A stretch of DNA of 64,000 nucleotides, taken from contig CAYVOK010000010.1 of assembly GCA_964453335.1 (NCBI GenBank), positions 1-64,000 on the forward strand. Direction: 5' to 3'. The notes beneath the pieces were generated by a model that was given only the letters and a program-made list of their open reading frames with translations, was not told where the DNA came from and searched no databases. The position numbers and the translations under genes were made by a program. Below are positions 45,000-54,248 of this stretch, one piece after another (the first letter of the stretch is position 1; each line of letters starts with the position of its first letter). This DNA comes from VGBO01 sp964453335 (GTDB lineage: Bacteria > Actinomycetota > Acidimicrobiia > Acidimicrobiales > CAIXPF01).

Positions 45000-46552
45000 C
45001 ACGCCTCCTCCGTCGCATCGAACGCCGCGTCGAGCGCAGCGCGCGGGATATCGGTCACCGGCACCACGCCGTCCGGACCGTCGAGGACGAACGTGATCCC
45101 GGCGAGCGCCTTCTTGTCCCGGGCCATCAACCGGACGAGCTCGTCGCGATCACTCCCACGGGGCAGTGCACCGGGCAGGCCGTACGCGGCGACGACACGA
45201 CGGTGCTCCGCCACACGGACGTCGTCGATCCGGCCGAGCACCCGGCCGAGTTCGGCTGCGAAGACCAGACCGATCGCGACGGCCTCGCCGTGGCGCAGAT
45301 CGAAGCCGCCGGCGATCTCGAGCGCGTGGGCGAGCGTGTGGCCGTAGTTGAGGATGGCCCGGCGGCCACCCTCGCGTTCGTCGCCGGAGACCACCTCGGC
45401 CTTGATCCCCGCCGCCGCGGCCACCCGCTGCGGCAACGGCATGCGATCGAGCGCCCCACCCCCGAGGAAGTGGTACTTGGCGAGCTCGCCCATGCCGCTG
45501 CGGTACTCCCGCACCGGCAGGGAGGCGAGCACACCCACGTCGCACAGCACTGCGGACGGCTGCCAGAACGCGCCGACGAGGTTCTTGCCCTCGGGCAGGT
45601 TCACCCCGGTCTTCCCACCGATCGCCGCGTCGACCTGACCGAGGAGGGTCGTCGCGACGTGCACGACCGGGATCCCGCGGTGGTACACCGCTGCGGCGAA
45701 CCCTGCGACGTCGGTGACCACACCACCACCGACCGCGACGACGGCGTCGGCGCGGCTCATCCCGGCCGCAGCCCAGGAACGGCACAACTCCTCGACGGTC
45801 GCGAAGGTCTTCGCGTCCTCGCCCTCGGCCACCTCGTGCACGGTGTGCGGGACACCGGGGTCGACGAGGATGCCGGCCTCCCGCACCCCGGACTGGGTCA
45901 CGACCGCGACTCGGCGCGTTCCCGGTGGCAGCACCGCCGCAACCTCGTCGAGCACCCCGGAACCGACGATCACCGGGTAGGAGCGGTCCCCGAGCTCGAC
46001 CTGCACGCTCGACCGGTCCGCAGGGACCTGTACCCGACCGTCGGCTCGCAGCGCAGCGACGACACGTTCGGCGACCTGCTCGGTCAGGCCGGTGCCTGCG
46101 TCGACGACGACGTCGGCGACCTCCCGGTACCAGGGAGCACGTTCACCGTGCAGTCGCTGCAACGCCGCCCCGGGGTCGGCGCCGAGCATCGGGCGACCGG
46201 GGTCGTGCCCCACGCGCCGGAGCAGTTCGTCGGGTGGCGCGTCGAGCCAGACGACCGCGACGTCGGGCGACCGGAGTCGATCACGGACGGCGGCGGTCAC
46301 CACCGCACCACCACCCGCGGCGAGCACCCGCGGCTGCGGGTCGGCGAGGAGGTCGGCGACGGTCGCCGCCTCGATCGCCCGGAAGCCTTCCTCGCCCTGC
46401 GCCCGGAAGACCTCGGGGACGGACGCTCCCGTCCGGGCGACGATGGCCTCGTCGACGTCGACGAAGGCGCGCCCGAGTCGGTCGGCGAGCACCCGCCCGA
46501 CCGAGGACTTCCCCGCCCCCATCAGGCCCACGAGGACCACCTGCGACGTCAT
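44999..46552 (-). CDS. aroKB: shikimate kinase/3-dehydroquinate synthase fusion
   Basis: One 517-residue reading frame carries two shikimate-pathway enzymes. Residues about 1-168 are shikimate kinase: P-loop LVGLMGAGKSSVG, DVDEAI, the shikimate-binding GEEGFRAIE and AAGGGAV. Residues about 172-517 are 3-dehydroquinate synthase: VAVGGGVVTDVAGFAAAVYHRG, LLGQVDAAIGGKTGVN and the metal-binding ILNYGHTLAHALE. No stop or frame change separates them. In many actinobacteria aroK and aroB are adjacent separate genes, so this is a direct fusion. ATG 46552 has TACGCT 7 bases upstream. aroC, usually just before aroK, is missing. Confidence 0.96.
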   Translation of the reverse strand: MTSQVVLVGLMGAGKSSVGRVLADRLGRAFVDVDEAIVARTGASVPEVFRAQGEEGFRAIEAATVADLLADPQPRVLAAGGGAVVTAAVRDRLRSPDVAVVWLDAPPDELLRRVGHDPGRPMLGADPGAALQRLHGERAPWYREVADVVVDAGTGLTEQVAERVVAALRADGRVQVPADRSSVQVELGDRSYPVIVGSGVLDEVAAVLPPGTRRVAVVTQSGVREAGILVDPGVPHTVHEVAEGEDAKTFATVEELCRSWAAAGMSRADAVVAVGGGVVTDVAGFAAAVYHRGIPVVHVATTLLGQVDAAIGGKTGVNLPEGKNLVGAFWQPSAVLCDVGVLASLPVREYRSGMGELAKYHFLGGGALDRMPLPQRVAAAAGIKAEVVSGDEREGGRRAILNYGHTLAHALEIAGGFDLRHGEAVAIGLVFAAELGRVLGRIDDVRVAEHRRVVAAYGLPGALPRGSDRDELVRLMARDKKALAGITFVLDGPDGVVPVTDIPRAALDAAFDATEEA

Positions 46553-46559
46553 CCCGGAG

Positions 46560-46565
46560 AGCGTA
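46560..46565 (-). promoter_or_regulatory. aroKB -10 element (leaderless type)
   Basis: TACGCT on the minus strand ends 7 bases before the ATG at 46552, in the 29-base gap after the prepilin peptidase gene. Confidence 0.5.
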
Positions 46566-46581
46566 GAGGGCGAGGACCCGA

Positions 46582-47265
46582 TCACCCCGCGGCGGACCAG
46601 ACGGCGACCGCGAAGGATCCGGCCGCGAGCGCCGGTCCGAAGGGGAACGGCGCGTTGCGCCGACGGATCGCCAACAACCCCAGACCGAGGGCGGTCCCGA
46701 CGAGACTCGCGGCGAACAGTGCTGCGAGCACGATCGCCAACGCACCGCCGACGTCGGGCGCGAACGCCCCGCACACCCCGCCGAGGACCACGGCGAGCTT
46801 CACGTCGCCGAGGCCCATGCCCCGGGGTGACAGCAGGTGCGCGAGTCCCAGGACACCGCTGAAGGTGACGGCCCCGACCCCGGCACCGACGAGCGGCGCC
46901 ACCGAACCCTCGAGAGCGGCGAGTCCGCCCACCGCGAGCGCCGCCACACCGACGGAGGGGAAGGTCACCCGGTCGGGGATCCGGTAGTGCACGGCATCGA
47001 CCGCGGACACCACGACGAGGACCGCACCGAACCAGGCGAGGAGCAGACCCCGCGCCGGTGACGGGGCCCGGAACGCGATCGCGGCAGCACCGGCGACGGT
47101 CACCGCCGTCCAGCCGTACGTCGACATCCGGCCCGGCCGTTCGAGCGTGCGCAGACCGCTGCGCAACGGCTCCGGGGTGGCGACGACACCGGCGACGCGG
47201 ACGAGGACCGGGCCGGCGACGAGCGCGCCGACGACGGCGACGAGGACGATCCCGACCCGCAGCAT
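46582..47265 (-). CDS. A24-family prepilin peptidase
   Basis: Inner-membrane aspartyl protease that processes type IV-like prepilins. The 227-residue protein has several membrane helices and both catalytic aspartates: SAVDAVHYRIPDRVTFP and GMGLGDVKLAVV (GxGD). The cytoplasmic N-methyltransferase domain and its CxxC pairs are absent, giving the short peptidase-only form. ATG 47265 overlaps the aroE stop by one base. No pilin gene is in the window; the position beside aroE is conserved in actinobacteria. Confidence 0.92.
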   Translation of the reverse strand: MLRVGIVLVAVVGALVAGPVLVRVAGVVATPEPLRSGLRTLERPGRMSTYGWTAVTVAGAAAIAFRAPSPARGLLLAWFGAVLVVVSAVDAVHYRIPDRVTFPSVGVAALAVGGLAALEGSVAPLVGAGVGAVTFSGVLGLAHLLSPRGMGLGDVKLAVVLGGVCGAFAPDVGGALAIVLAALFAASLVGTALGLGLLAIRRRNAPFPFGPALAAGSFAVAVWSAAG

Positions 47266-48113
47266 CACCGGAAACGGTCGGCGACCGCGTCCCGCATCGC
47301 CGCCACGGGTGCGGGGACACCGGTCCAGATCGTGAAGGCGCGAGCGGCCTGATACAGCAGCATCCCGACACCGTTGACCGCCGTCGCCCCACGGGACCGC
47401 GCCGCCTGCAGGAACTGCGTGTCGAGGGGCTGGTACACGAGGTCGGCGACGACCTGACCGGGCCGCAACAGGGCCGCGTCGCAGGGCAGGTCCACGCCCC
47501 CGGCCCCCGTCATGCCGACGGAGGTGGCGTTCACCACGAGGTCGGCGCCCGCAACGGCGTCGGCGTCCCCGGCGCGGCCGACCGCGCCGGCGAGACGGGC
47601 AGCCTCGACGGCCCGCGCCTCGGTGCGGTTCACGACGACGACCTCGCTCGCACCCGCCGCGGCGAGCGCGACGACGACGGCACGGGCGGCACCGCCGGCA
47701 CCGAGCACCACGGCGCGACGCCCCGCCGGGTCGAAACCGGCCTCGGCACGCAGGCTGTCGACGAAGCCGTCACCGTCGGTGTTGTGCCCGACCAGGCGCC
47801 CGTCGCGCACCTCGACGCAGTTCACCGCACCGAGCGCAGCAGCCGCCGGCGTGCACTCGTCGACAGCGGCGGCCACGTCGGCCTTGTGGGGCATCGTCAC
47901 CGAGAGACCGGCGATGCCGAGGACCCGCACCGCGTCGAGTGCCGCAGCGGCCCGACCGGGTGCGACCTCGAGCGCCACGTACACCCAGTCGAGGCCGGTC
48001 GCCGCGAAGGCCGCGTTGTGCAGCGCCGGCGAGAGCGAATGGCGGACCGGGGCGCCGATCACGGCGGCGAGCCGGGTCGCCCCCGTCGGCGTCGGGAGCG
48101 CTGCACCCGTCAT
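47265..48113 (-). CDS. aroE: shikimate dehydrogenase
   Basis: NADPH-dependent reduction of 3-dehydroshikimate. The 282-residue protein has AVIGAPVRHSLSPALHNAAF (shikimate site), VTMPHKADVA with the catalytic Lys, GHNTDGDGFVDSL, VLGAGGAARAVVVAL and VVNRTEARA. ATG 48113 overlaps the mltG stop (ATGA). Confidence 0.96.
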   Translation of the reverse strand: MTGAALPTPTGATRLAAVIGAPVRHSLSPALHNAAFAATGLDWVYVALEVAPGRAAAALDAVRVLGIAGLSVTMPHKADVAAAVDECTPAAAALGAVNCVEVRDGRLVGHNTDGDGFVDSLRAEAGFDPAGRRAVVLGAGGAARAVVVALAAAGASEVVVVNRTEARAVEAARLAGAVGRAGDADAVAGADLVVNATSVGMTGAGGVDLPCDAALLRPGQVVADLVYQPLDTQFLQAARSRGATAVNGVGMLLYQAARAFTIWTGVPAPVAAMRDAVADRFR

Positions 48114-49210
48114 TCGAGGAGCCCCAGCGCGTCGGAGATGGCGACCTGGCGTTCGAACTCTGCGGCCGACTCGGTGAAGAAATGGCGACCGTCGGCATCG
48201 GCGAGCACGTAGTAGAGCCACCGGCCGTCCTCGGGCGCGAGCGCCGCCTCGATCGACGCGCGCCCCGGCGACGCGATCGGCCCGGGCGGCAGACCGGGGA
48301 ACTTTCGGGTGTTGTACGGCGAGTCGACGTCGAGGTCACTCCGTGTGATCGGGCCGGTCTCCTTGCCCACCGCGTAGAGCACCGTCGCGTCGATACCGAG
48401 CGTCATGCCCTGCGCGATCCGGTTGTAGACCACCCGGGCGACCTTCGGTCGTTCGTCCGGGACGAACGTCTCCTCCTCGATCATGGACGCCACGACGAGC
48501 ACCTCGAAGGGAGTGAGGCCCAGTGCGGCGGAACGACGGACGAGGTCGACCTCGGTCGCGACGGCGTCGAACTGCTCGACGAACATGCGCACGATCTCGG
48601 CCTCGGTCAGTTCGTCGTCGATCCGGTAGGTGTCCGGGAACAGGAACCCCTCGAGCGATGCGCCGGGGGGCTGCAGCGCCGACCGCACCACACCGTCCCG
48701 CAACGCGGCACGCAACGCCTCGGGGTCGAGGTCCGGAACCTGCTCGAGGAGACGGCGCTCGAACTGCGCGAGGCGGTACCCCTCGGGGAACGTGACGTTG
48801 ACCCACTCGTCGGTCCGGAACGGTCCGCCCTCGAGCACACGCAGCGCCTCCGCCATCGAGGAGTTGCGGGTGAACTCGTAGCTCCCCGCCTCGTACCCGC
48901 CGGACCCCTTGAAGCGGACGTAGTAGCGGAAGAACCCGCCGTCGGCCACCACGCCCTCGGTCTCGAGGAGGGCGGCGATGTCGGCGGTCGTCGAACCGAG
49001 GGGGACGACGACCTCGACGACCGCACCCGGACCGCCGGGCGGATCGACGCGACGGTCGACCCAGAGCCAGCTCCCGACGAGCGCGACGACCACGATCGTG
49101 GTCACGATGCCGGACAGACCGGCGAACCGCCGCCCGCCCCGCACCGGACGACGCACCCTGACCCAGGTGCCGTCGTCGCCGTCGTCGAAGTAGCGGTCGT
49201 CCTGCGTCAC
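48110..49210 (-). CDS. mltG: endolytic murein transglycosylase MltG
   Basis: Membrane-bound enzyme that cuts nascent glycan strands and so sets their length. The 366-residue protein has a cytoplasmic acidic start, one membrane helix (about 31-51), a LysM-like region (VVVPLGSTTADIAALLE) and the YceG domain with the catalytic Glu in VVASMIEEETFVPDERPKVA. GTG 49210 overlaps the ruvX stop (GTGA). It may work with the penicillin-binding protein at 1776-3773. Confidence 0.95.
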   Translation of the reverse strand: MTQDDRYFDDGDDGTWVRVRRPVRGGRRFAGLSGIVTTIVVVALVGSWLWVDRRVDPPGGPGAVVEVVVPLGSTTADIAALLETEGVVADGGFFRYYVRFKGSGGYEAGSYEFTRNSSMAEALRVLEGGPFRTDEWVNVTFPEGYRLAQFERRLLEQVPDLDPEALRAALRDGVVRSALQPPGASLEGFLFPDTYRIDDELTEAEIVRMFVEQFDAVATEVDLVRRSAALGLTPFEVLVVASMIEEETFVPDERPKVARVVYNRIAQGMTLGIDATVLYAVGKETGPITRSDLDVDSPYNTRKFPGLPPGPIASPGRASIEAALAPEDGRWLYYVLADADGRHFFTESAAEFERQVAISDALGLLE

Positions 49211-49644
49211 CGGCCGGTCCCCCGACCGGCGTCGAGCCAGCCCTGCAGGATGACGGTCGCCGCCAGCTGGTCCACCACCGTGCGACGTCGCCTGCCCCGC
49301 ATGCCCCGCTCCTTCAGACCCCGCTCGGCGGTCACGGTCGTGAGGCGTTCATCGTAGGACTCGACCGGCACCCCGACCGCGGACGCGATCTCGTCGATCT
49401 CGCCGAGGACACCCTCCGCCGCCGGGCCGACCGAGCCGTCGAGCCGCAACGGGAGTCCGACGACGACGGTGACCGCACCGGTCTCCTCGACGACCTCCGC
49501 GATCCGCCGGTGGTCGACCGAACGGTCGCCGCTGCGGTCGATCGTGCCCCACGGCACGGCGATCGTCCCGGCCCCGTCACAGACGGCCACGCCGATCCGG
49601 CGGCTGCCGAGGTCGAGGCCGACGGCTCGCCGGTCCCGCTCCAC
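49207..49644 (-). CDS. ruvX: RuvX/YqgF-family Holliday junction resolvase-like nuclease
   Basis: RNase H-fold nuclease implicated in pre-16S rRNA end processing. The 145-residue protein has AVGLDLGSRRIGVAVCD (first Asp), VVVGLPLRLDGSVGP, VESYDERLTT and the C-terminal DQLAATVILQGWLD. GTG 49644 lies 4 bases after alaS. Confidence 0.94.
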   Translation of the reverse strand: MERDRRAVGLDLGSRRIGVAVCDGAGTIAVPWGTIDRSGDRSVDHRRIAEVVEETGAVTVVVGLPLRLDGSVGPAAEGVLGEIDEIASAVGVPVESYDERLTTVTAERGLKERGMRGRRRRTVVDQLAATVILQGWLDAGRGTGR

Positions 49645-49648
49645 CGCC

Positions 49649-52213
49649 TCAGCCCGCAGCGAGCGCCGAACGGACCACGTCGAGCGCCGCCTCGATCCCG
49701 GCGACGTCCTTGCCGCCTGCGACCGCCAGCTCGTCGCCGCGTCCACCGCCGCCCTTGACGTGCTTCGCCGCATCGGCGAGCAACGCACCTGCCGTCGTCC
49801 GCCCGCCCGGGCGCACCGCCGCCACCATGGCGACACCGCCCCCGTCGGCCTCACCGGCGAGGACGACGACGTCGATCCCCTCGACGGCGCGCACGGCGAG
49901 CGCGAGCTCCCGGTAGTCGTCCCTGGCCAGGCCGTCGACGCGGGTCACGACGGCACCGTCGACCGCAGCCGCCGCCAGGTCGGCCACCCGGTCGAGGGTC
50001 ATGCGTCGGCGGAGCTGTCGGAGCTCGCCCTCGAGGGCACGGAGCTGGGCGAGACGGCGCTCGAGACCGTCGAGCACGTCCTCGACCCCGACGTTGAGCA
50101 GCTCGGCGGCCTGCCGCAGACGTCCCTCGGTCTCGCGCAGGCGGATGACGGTGTCGAACCCGGTGATCGCCTCGATGCGCCGGATGTTCGACCCGATCGA
50201 ACCCTCGGCGACGACCCGGACCGCACCGATGTCCCCGGTCTGGCGGACGTGCGTGCCGCCGCAGAGCTCGACCGACGGCCCGGCCTCGACGACCCGCACG
50301 ATGTCCCCGTACTTGTCGCCGAAGAACGCGAGGGCACCGACCTCCTCGGCGTGGGTCTTCGTCGTCTCGTAGGTGCGGACCGGATGATTCCGCAGCACCT
50401 CGCCGGCGACGAGGTCCTCGATCTCGGCGAGCTGCTCGGACGTCACGCTGTCGTAGTGGCTGAAGTCGAACCGCAGCCGGTCCGGCGCGACGAGGGAGCC
50501 CTGCTGGCGCACGTGGTCGCCGAGCACCCGGCGCAGCGCCCAGTGCAGCAGGTGGGTGCCTGTGTGGTTGCGACGCATGGCGTCACGCCGGTCGGCGTCG
50601 ACCGCGGCCTCGGCGACCTGACCCGGGTACACGCTGCCCTCGAGGTCACCGACGACGTGGCGGACGAGTCCGGGAAGCGCGTAGTTCGTGTCGACGATCC
50701 GCAGCGAACCGGTCTCGGTCACGATCGTGCCGTGGTCGCCCTGCTGACCGCCGGCCTCGGCGTAGAACGGCGTGCGATCGAGGAACACGGCGTCGCCGAC
50801 GAGGGCGAGCACCCGTGCCGAGGCAACCGTCTCGGGACCACGGGCGAGGTACTCGGTGGGGCCGAACTGCTCGACGAGGCCCTGGTACTGCTCGAGGTGC
50901 TCGTCGACCTCGGCACCCTTGCGGGCGTCCTTCGCGCGGCGGCGCTGCTCGGCCATCTCCGCCTCGAACCCGGCGACGTCGACACCGACACCGCGTTCGG
51001 CGGTGATCTCCTGGGTGACCTCGAGGGGGAAGCCGTAGGTGTCGTGGAGCTGGAACGCGGTCGCCCCGGGCAGCACCCCGCCGGCGGGAACGACGGCGAG
51101 CGCCTCGTCGAGGATCGTCGAACCGGTCGCGAGCGTGCGACGGAAGTTGTCCTCCTCACGGGTGACGACACCGCGCACGAAGTCGTGACTCCGCACGAGC
51201 TCGGGGTAGTCGGCGCCCATGACCTCGACGACGGCGTCGACCATGCGGGGCATGACCGGTTCGGCGAGACCGAGCAGGTACGCGTGGCGGACCGCCCGAC
51301 GGATGATCCGGCGCAGCACGTACCCGCGGCCCTCGTTCGAGGGGAACACGCCGTCGGAGACGAGGAACGTCATCGTGCGGGCGTGTTCGGCGAAGATCCG
51401 CAGCGACACGTCGGTCGCCGGGTCCTTGCCGTAGGCGACACCGGAGACCTGCTGGGCGACGTCGAGGAGCCGGACGAACTCGTCGATGTCCCACACCGAG
51501 TCGACGCCCTGGAGCACCGTGAGCACCCGTTCGAGGCCGGCTCCGGTGTCGATCGACGGACGGGGCAACGGCACGCGGGAGCCGTCGGGCTGACCGTCGA
51601 ACTGCATGAACACGAGGTTCCAGATCTCGATGTAGCGCTCGTCGGAACCGTGCGCAGGTCCACCCTCGGCACCGAACGCCGGACCCTTGTCCCAGAAGAT
51701 CTCGCTGCACGGACCGCAGGGGCCGGTGTCACCGGCCTGCCAGAAGTTGTCCTTGTCGAGCCGTTGGATCCGCGCCGCGGGGACACCGACCTCGTCGATC
51801 CAGATGCGTTCCGCCTCGTCGTCGGAGACGTGCACCGTCACCCACAGCCGTTCCGGGTCGAGTCCGAGTCGTTCGGTGACGAACGCCCACGCCCAGCTGA
51901 TCGCCTCGCGCTTGAAGTAGTCCCCGAAGCTGAAGTTCCCGAGCATCTCGAAGAACGTCAGGTGACGACTCGTCCGGCCGACCTCCTCGAGGTCGTTGTG
52001 CTTGCCGCCGGCGCGGACGCACTTCTGCACCGAGACGGCCCGCCGGAACGCCGGGGTCTCCTCGCCGAGGAAGTACGGCTTGAACGGCACCATGCCGGCG
52101 ACGGTGAACAGCAGCGTCGGGTCGTTCGGGATGAGTCCGGCCGACGGCACCGCGGTGTGGCCGCGCTCGGCGAAGAATTCGGTGAACGCACGACGGAGCT
52201 CGTTGGCCTGCAT
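49649..52213 (-). CDS. alaS: alanyl-tRNA synthetase
   Basis: Charges tRNA-Ala and edits Ser/Gly errors. The 854-residue class II enzyme has the catalytic core (FAERGHTAVPSAGLIPNDPTLLFT), the editing-domain zinc ligands in HTGTHLLHWAL and CGGTHVRQTGDI, and a C-terminal C-Ala domain ending near GGGRGDELAVAGGKD. ATG 52213 has TACGCT ending 10 bases upstream, so a leader of only a few bases is likely. Confidence 0.98.
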   Translation of the reverse strand: MQANELRRAFTEFFAERGHTAVPSAGLIPNDPTLLFTVAGMVPFKPYFLGEETPAFRRAVSVQKCVRAGGKHNDLEEVGRTSRHLTFFEMLGNFSFGDYFKREAISWAWAFVTERLGLDPERLWVTVHVSDDEAERIWIDEVGVPAARIQRLDKDNFWQAGDTGPCGPCSEIFWDKGPAFGAEGGPAHGSDERYIEIWNLVFMQFDGQPDGSRVPLPRPSIDTGAGLERVLTVLQGVDSVWDIDEFVRLLDVAQQVSGVAYGKDPATDVSLRIFAEHARTMTFLVSDGVFPSNEGRGYVLRRIIRRAVRHAYLLGLAEPVMPRMVDAVVEVMGADYPELVRSHDFVRGVVTREEDNFRRTLATGSTILDEALAVVPAGGVLPGATAFQLHDTYGFPLEVTQEITAERGVGVDVAGFEAEMAEQRRRAKDARKGAEVDEHLEQYQGLVEQFGPTEYLARGPETVASARVLALVGDAVFLDRTPFYAEAGGQQGDHGTIVTETGSLRIVDTNYALPGLVRHVVGDLEGSVYPGQVAEAAVDADRRDAMRRNHTGTHLLHWALRRVLGDHVRQQGSLVAPDRLRFDFSHYDSVTSEQLAEIEDLVAGEVLRNHPVRTYETTKTHAEEVGALAFFGDKYGDIVRVVEAGPSVELCGGTHVRQTGDIGAVRVVAEGSIGSNIRRIEAITGFDTVIRLRETEGRLRQAAELLNVGVEDVLDGLERRLAQLRALEGELRQLRRRMTLDRVADLAAAAVDGAVVTRVDGLARDDYRELALAVRAVEGIDVVVLAGEADGGGVAMVAAVRPGGRTTAGALLADAAKHVKGGGGRGDELAVAGGKDVAGIEAALDVVRSALAAG

Positions 52214-52223
52214 AACGATGCGC

Positions 52224-52229
52224 AGCGTA
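52224..52229 (-). promoter_or_regulatory. candidate alaS -10 element
   Basis: TACGCT on the minus strand ends 10 bases before the alaS ATG, implying a leader of about 3 bases. It is the same hexamer as at aroKB, with wider spacing. Confidence 0.4.
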
Positions 52230-52251
52230 GACGCTCGACCCGGGTCGCCCC

Positions 52252-52488
52252 TCAGACGGGCGGGAGGTCGCGGTCGCGGCCGGCGCGGAGCCGCTGCTCG
52301 GTCTCCGACGCGGTCCGGCGACCCTCACCGACCGCGTCGAGCACCCGCCCGCGTACCGCACCACCGGCACGCCGTACGACCTCGAGCGGGCCGCCTCGCC
52401 GCACGAGCCGGACCGCCCGTCGGCGGGCCCACCGCGAGCCGACGCCACCGAGCACCGCACCGACGGTCATCCACGTGAGTCGTCGCAT
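52252..52488 (-). CDS. small basic membrane-associated protein (DUF6167-like)
   Basis: A 78-residue protein of unknown function: MRRLTWMTVGAVLGGVGSRW at the start suggests a short membrane segment, followed by an Arg-rich amphipathic stretch. Position between a DUF948-like gene and alaS matches that of DUF6167 genes in other actinobacteria; the family name is inferred from position more than from sequence. ATG 52488 is 1 base after the DUF948-like stop. Confidence 0.6.
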   Translation of the reverse strand: MRRLTWMTVGAVLGGVGSRWARRRAVRLVRRGGPLEVVRRAGGAVRGRVLDAVGEGRRTASETEQRLRAGRDRDLPPV

Positions 52489-52489
52489 C

Positions 52490-52891
52490 TCAGGACCGTC
52501 CTCTCCACCGTCGACGTCGGGTCGACGGTGCCTCCTCGCGCACACCCCGCAAGCGGGCCAGACCACGCCGCAGCCCGGCGGCGAACGCCGCCACCTTGAT
52601 CATCGGCGAGGCGACGACGTCGTAGGTGACCCTCGACGCGTCCTCGAGGGTGGCGGCGATGCCCGCGCTCCGCTCGACGAGCTCCCCGGCCCGCTGGACG
52701 TCGTCGCGCACGGTCGTCGCCAGCTGGTCGACCTCCTCGGCCAACCGGCGGGCGAGCTCGTCGAGGCGGGAGGCGCTGCGGCCCAGCGCGGCGGCAGCAC
52801 GGACGACGAGCACCGTGGCGACCCCGAGCCCGGTCGCGGCGCCGACCGCGACGATGGTGACGACCACAGCGACGAGATCGGCGGCGCTCAC
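52490..52891 (-). CDS. DUF948-like membrane/coiled-coil protein
   Basis: The 133-residue product has an N-terminal membrane helix (about 4-32: LVAVVVTIVAVGAATGLGVATVLVV) and a long helical part (LDELARRLAEEVDQLATTVRDDVQRAGELVERSAGIAATLEDAS read in two stretches) typical of DUF948 proteins, then a basic tail. Function unknown. GTG 52891 overlaps the rarA stop (GTGA). Confidence 0.75.
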   Translation of the reverse strand: MSAADLVAVVVTIVAVGAATGLGVATVLVVRAAAALGRSASRLDELARRLAEEVDQLATTVRDDVQRAGELVERSAGIAATLEDASRVTYDVVASPMIKVAAFAAGLRRGLARLRGVREEAPSTRRRRWRGRS

Positions 52892-54189
52892 GACGCACCC
52901 CCGCCGCCGGCACGACGCCAACGCTGCGCGAGTTCGGCCTCGGCGCCGGCGTCGGAGGGTCGGTAGTAGACGCTGCCCGCCACCTCGTCGGGCCGGTACG
53001 CCTGGTGCACCCAGCCCCGTGGGTCGTCGTGGGGGTAGCGGTAGCCGACACCGTGACCGATCGCCGCGGCACCGCCGTACCCGGCACCCCGCAGGTGGAC
53101 GGGAACCCCACCGACGGCCACGTTGCGGACGTCCTCGGTGGCCGCGTCGAGTGCGGCGAGGACCCGGTTCGACTTCGGGGCGGTCGCCAGGTGGACGGTC
53201 GCCTGCGCCAGGTTCAGTCGGGCCTCGGGGAGGCCGACGAACTCCACGGCACGCGCTGCGGCGTCGGCGACGAGCAGGCTCGTCGGGTCGGCCATGCCGA
53301 TGTCCTCCGACGCTGCGATCACGAGTCGTCGGGCGATGAAACGGGGGTCCTCCCCCGCCTCGAGCAGGTGGGCGAGCCAGTACAGGGCCGCGTCGACGTC
53401 GGACCCCCGCACGCTCTTGATGAACGCGCTGGCCACGTCGTAGTGGTCGTCGACCCCGAACCGCAGGGTGCGCGTTCCGAGCGCGCCACGGGCGTCGTCG
53501 ACCTCGACCGTCGACGCCCCCCGCTCGGCGGCCAGCGCAGCGGCCACCTCGAGGGCTCCGAGTGCGTGACGGGCGTCGCCACCCGCCGCGACTGCGAGCG
53601 CGTCGAGCGCGTCGTCGGTGGCCGGCACCCCGACCTCGGCGACACCGCGGCGTAGCACCGCGACCACGGCCTCGGTGCCGAGCGGTTCGAGCCGGAACAG
53701 CGACGACCGTGACAGCAGCGCCGCGTTCACCGAGAAGTACGGGTTCTCCGTCGTGGCCCCGATGAGGACCAGCACACCAGACTCGACGGCCGGCAGCAGC
53801 GCATCCTGCTGCGAACGGTTGAACCGGTGGACCTCGTCGAGGAACAGGATCGTCGCACGCCCGTACTCGCCGAGCCGCCGTTCGGCGCCGACGATCACCT
53901 CCCGTGCGTCCTTCACCGACGCGCTGACCGCGGACAGCTGCACGAGCTCGGCGTCGACGGCCCCGGCGACGAGGCGGGCGATGGTCGTCTTCCCGGTACC
54001 GGGCGGACCCCACAGCACGAGCGACGACAGGCGACCGGCACCGACGAGCGCGCGCAGTGGCCGACCCGGACCGAGCAGGTGGTCCTGCCCGACGACGTCG
54101 TCGAGGGAACGGGGGCGCAACCGGTCGGCGAGCGGCGCCCGCCGGGACAGACGCCGGTCGACGGCGGCGGCGAAGAGGTCGGCACCCAC
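52888..54189 (-). CDS. rarA: replication-associated AAA+ ATPase RarA (MgsA)
   Basis: Clamp-loader-like ATPase acting at stalled replication forks. The 433-residue protein has the RarA N-terminus PLADRLRPRSLDDVVGQDHLLG, Walker A WGPPGTGKTTIARL, Walker B ILFLDEVHRFN, sensor ATTENPYFSVN and the C-terminal tetramerisation domain (GYRYPHDDPRGWVHQAY). GTG 54189 has TAGGAT 6 bases upstream. It heads a unit with the two small membrane protein genes. Confidence 0.96.
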   Translation of the reverse strand: MGADLFAAAVDRRLSRRAPLADRLRPRSLDDVVGQDHLLGPGRPLRALVGAGRLSSLVLWGPPGTGKTTIARLVAGAVDAELVQLSAVSASVKDAREVIVGAERRLGEYGRATILFLDEVHRFNRSQQDALLPAVESGVLVLIGATTENPYFSVNAALLSRSSLFRLEPLGTEAVVAVLRRGVAEVGVPATDDALDALAVAAGGDARHALGALEVAAALAAERGASTVEVDDARGALGTRTLRFGVDDHYDVASAFIKSVRGSDVDAALYWLAHLLEAGEDPRFIARRLVIAASEDIGMADPTSLLVADAAARAVEFVGLPEARLNLAQATVHLATAPKSNRVLAALDAATEDVRNVAVGGVPVHLRGAGYGGAAAIGHGVGYRYPHDDPRGWVHQAYRPDEVAGSVYYRPSDAGAEAELAQRWRRAGGGGAS

Positions 54190-54195
54190 GGGACG

Positions 54196-54201
54196 ATCCT
54201 A
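54196..54201 (-). promoter_or_regulatory. rarA -10 element (leaderless type)
   Basis: TAGGAT on the minus strand ends 6 bases before the GTG at 54189. Confidence 0.6.
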
Positions 54202-54236
54202 CGGCTGCTCGCTCGCCGGGCACGGCGGACGCATGG

Positions 54237-54242
54237 GAGCAT
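54237..54242 (+). promoter_or_regulatory. glgA -10 element (leaderless type)
   Basis: GAGCAT ends 6 bases before the GTG at 54249. It is weak by sequence; the call depends on spacing. It is divergent from the rarA element, 35 bases away. Confidence 0.4.
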
Positions 54243-54248
54243 GGCGCC

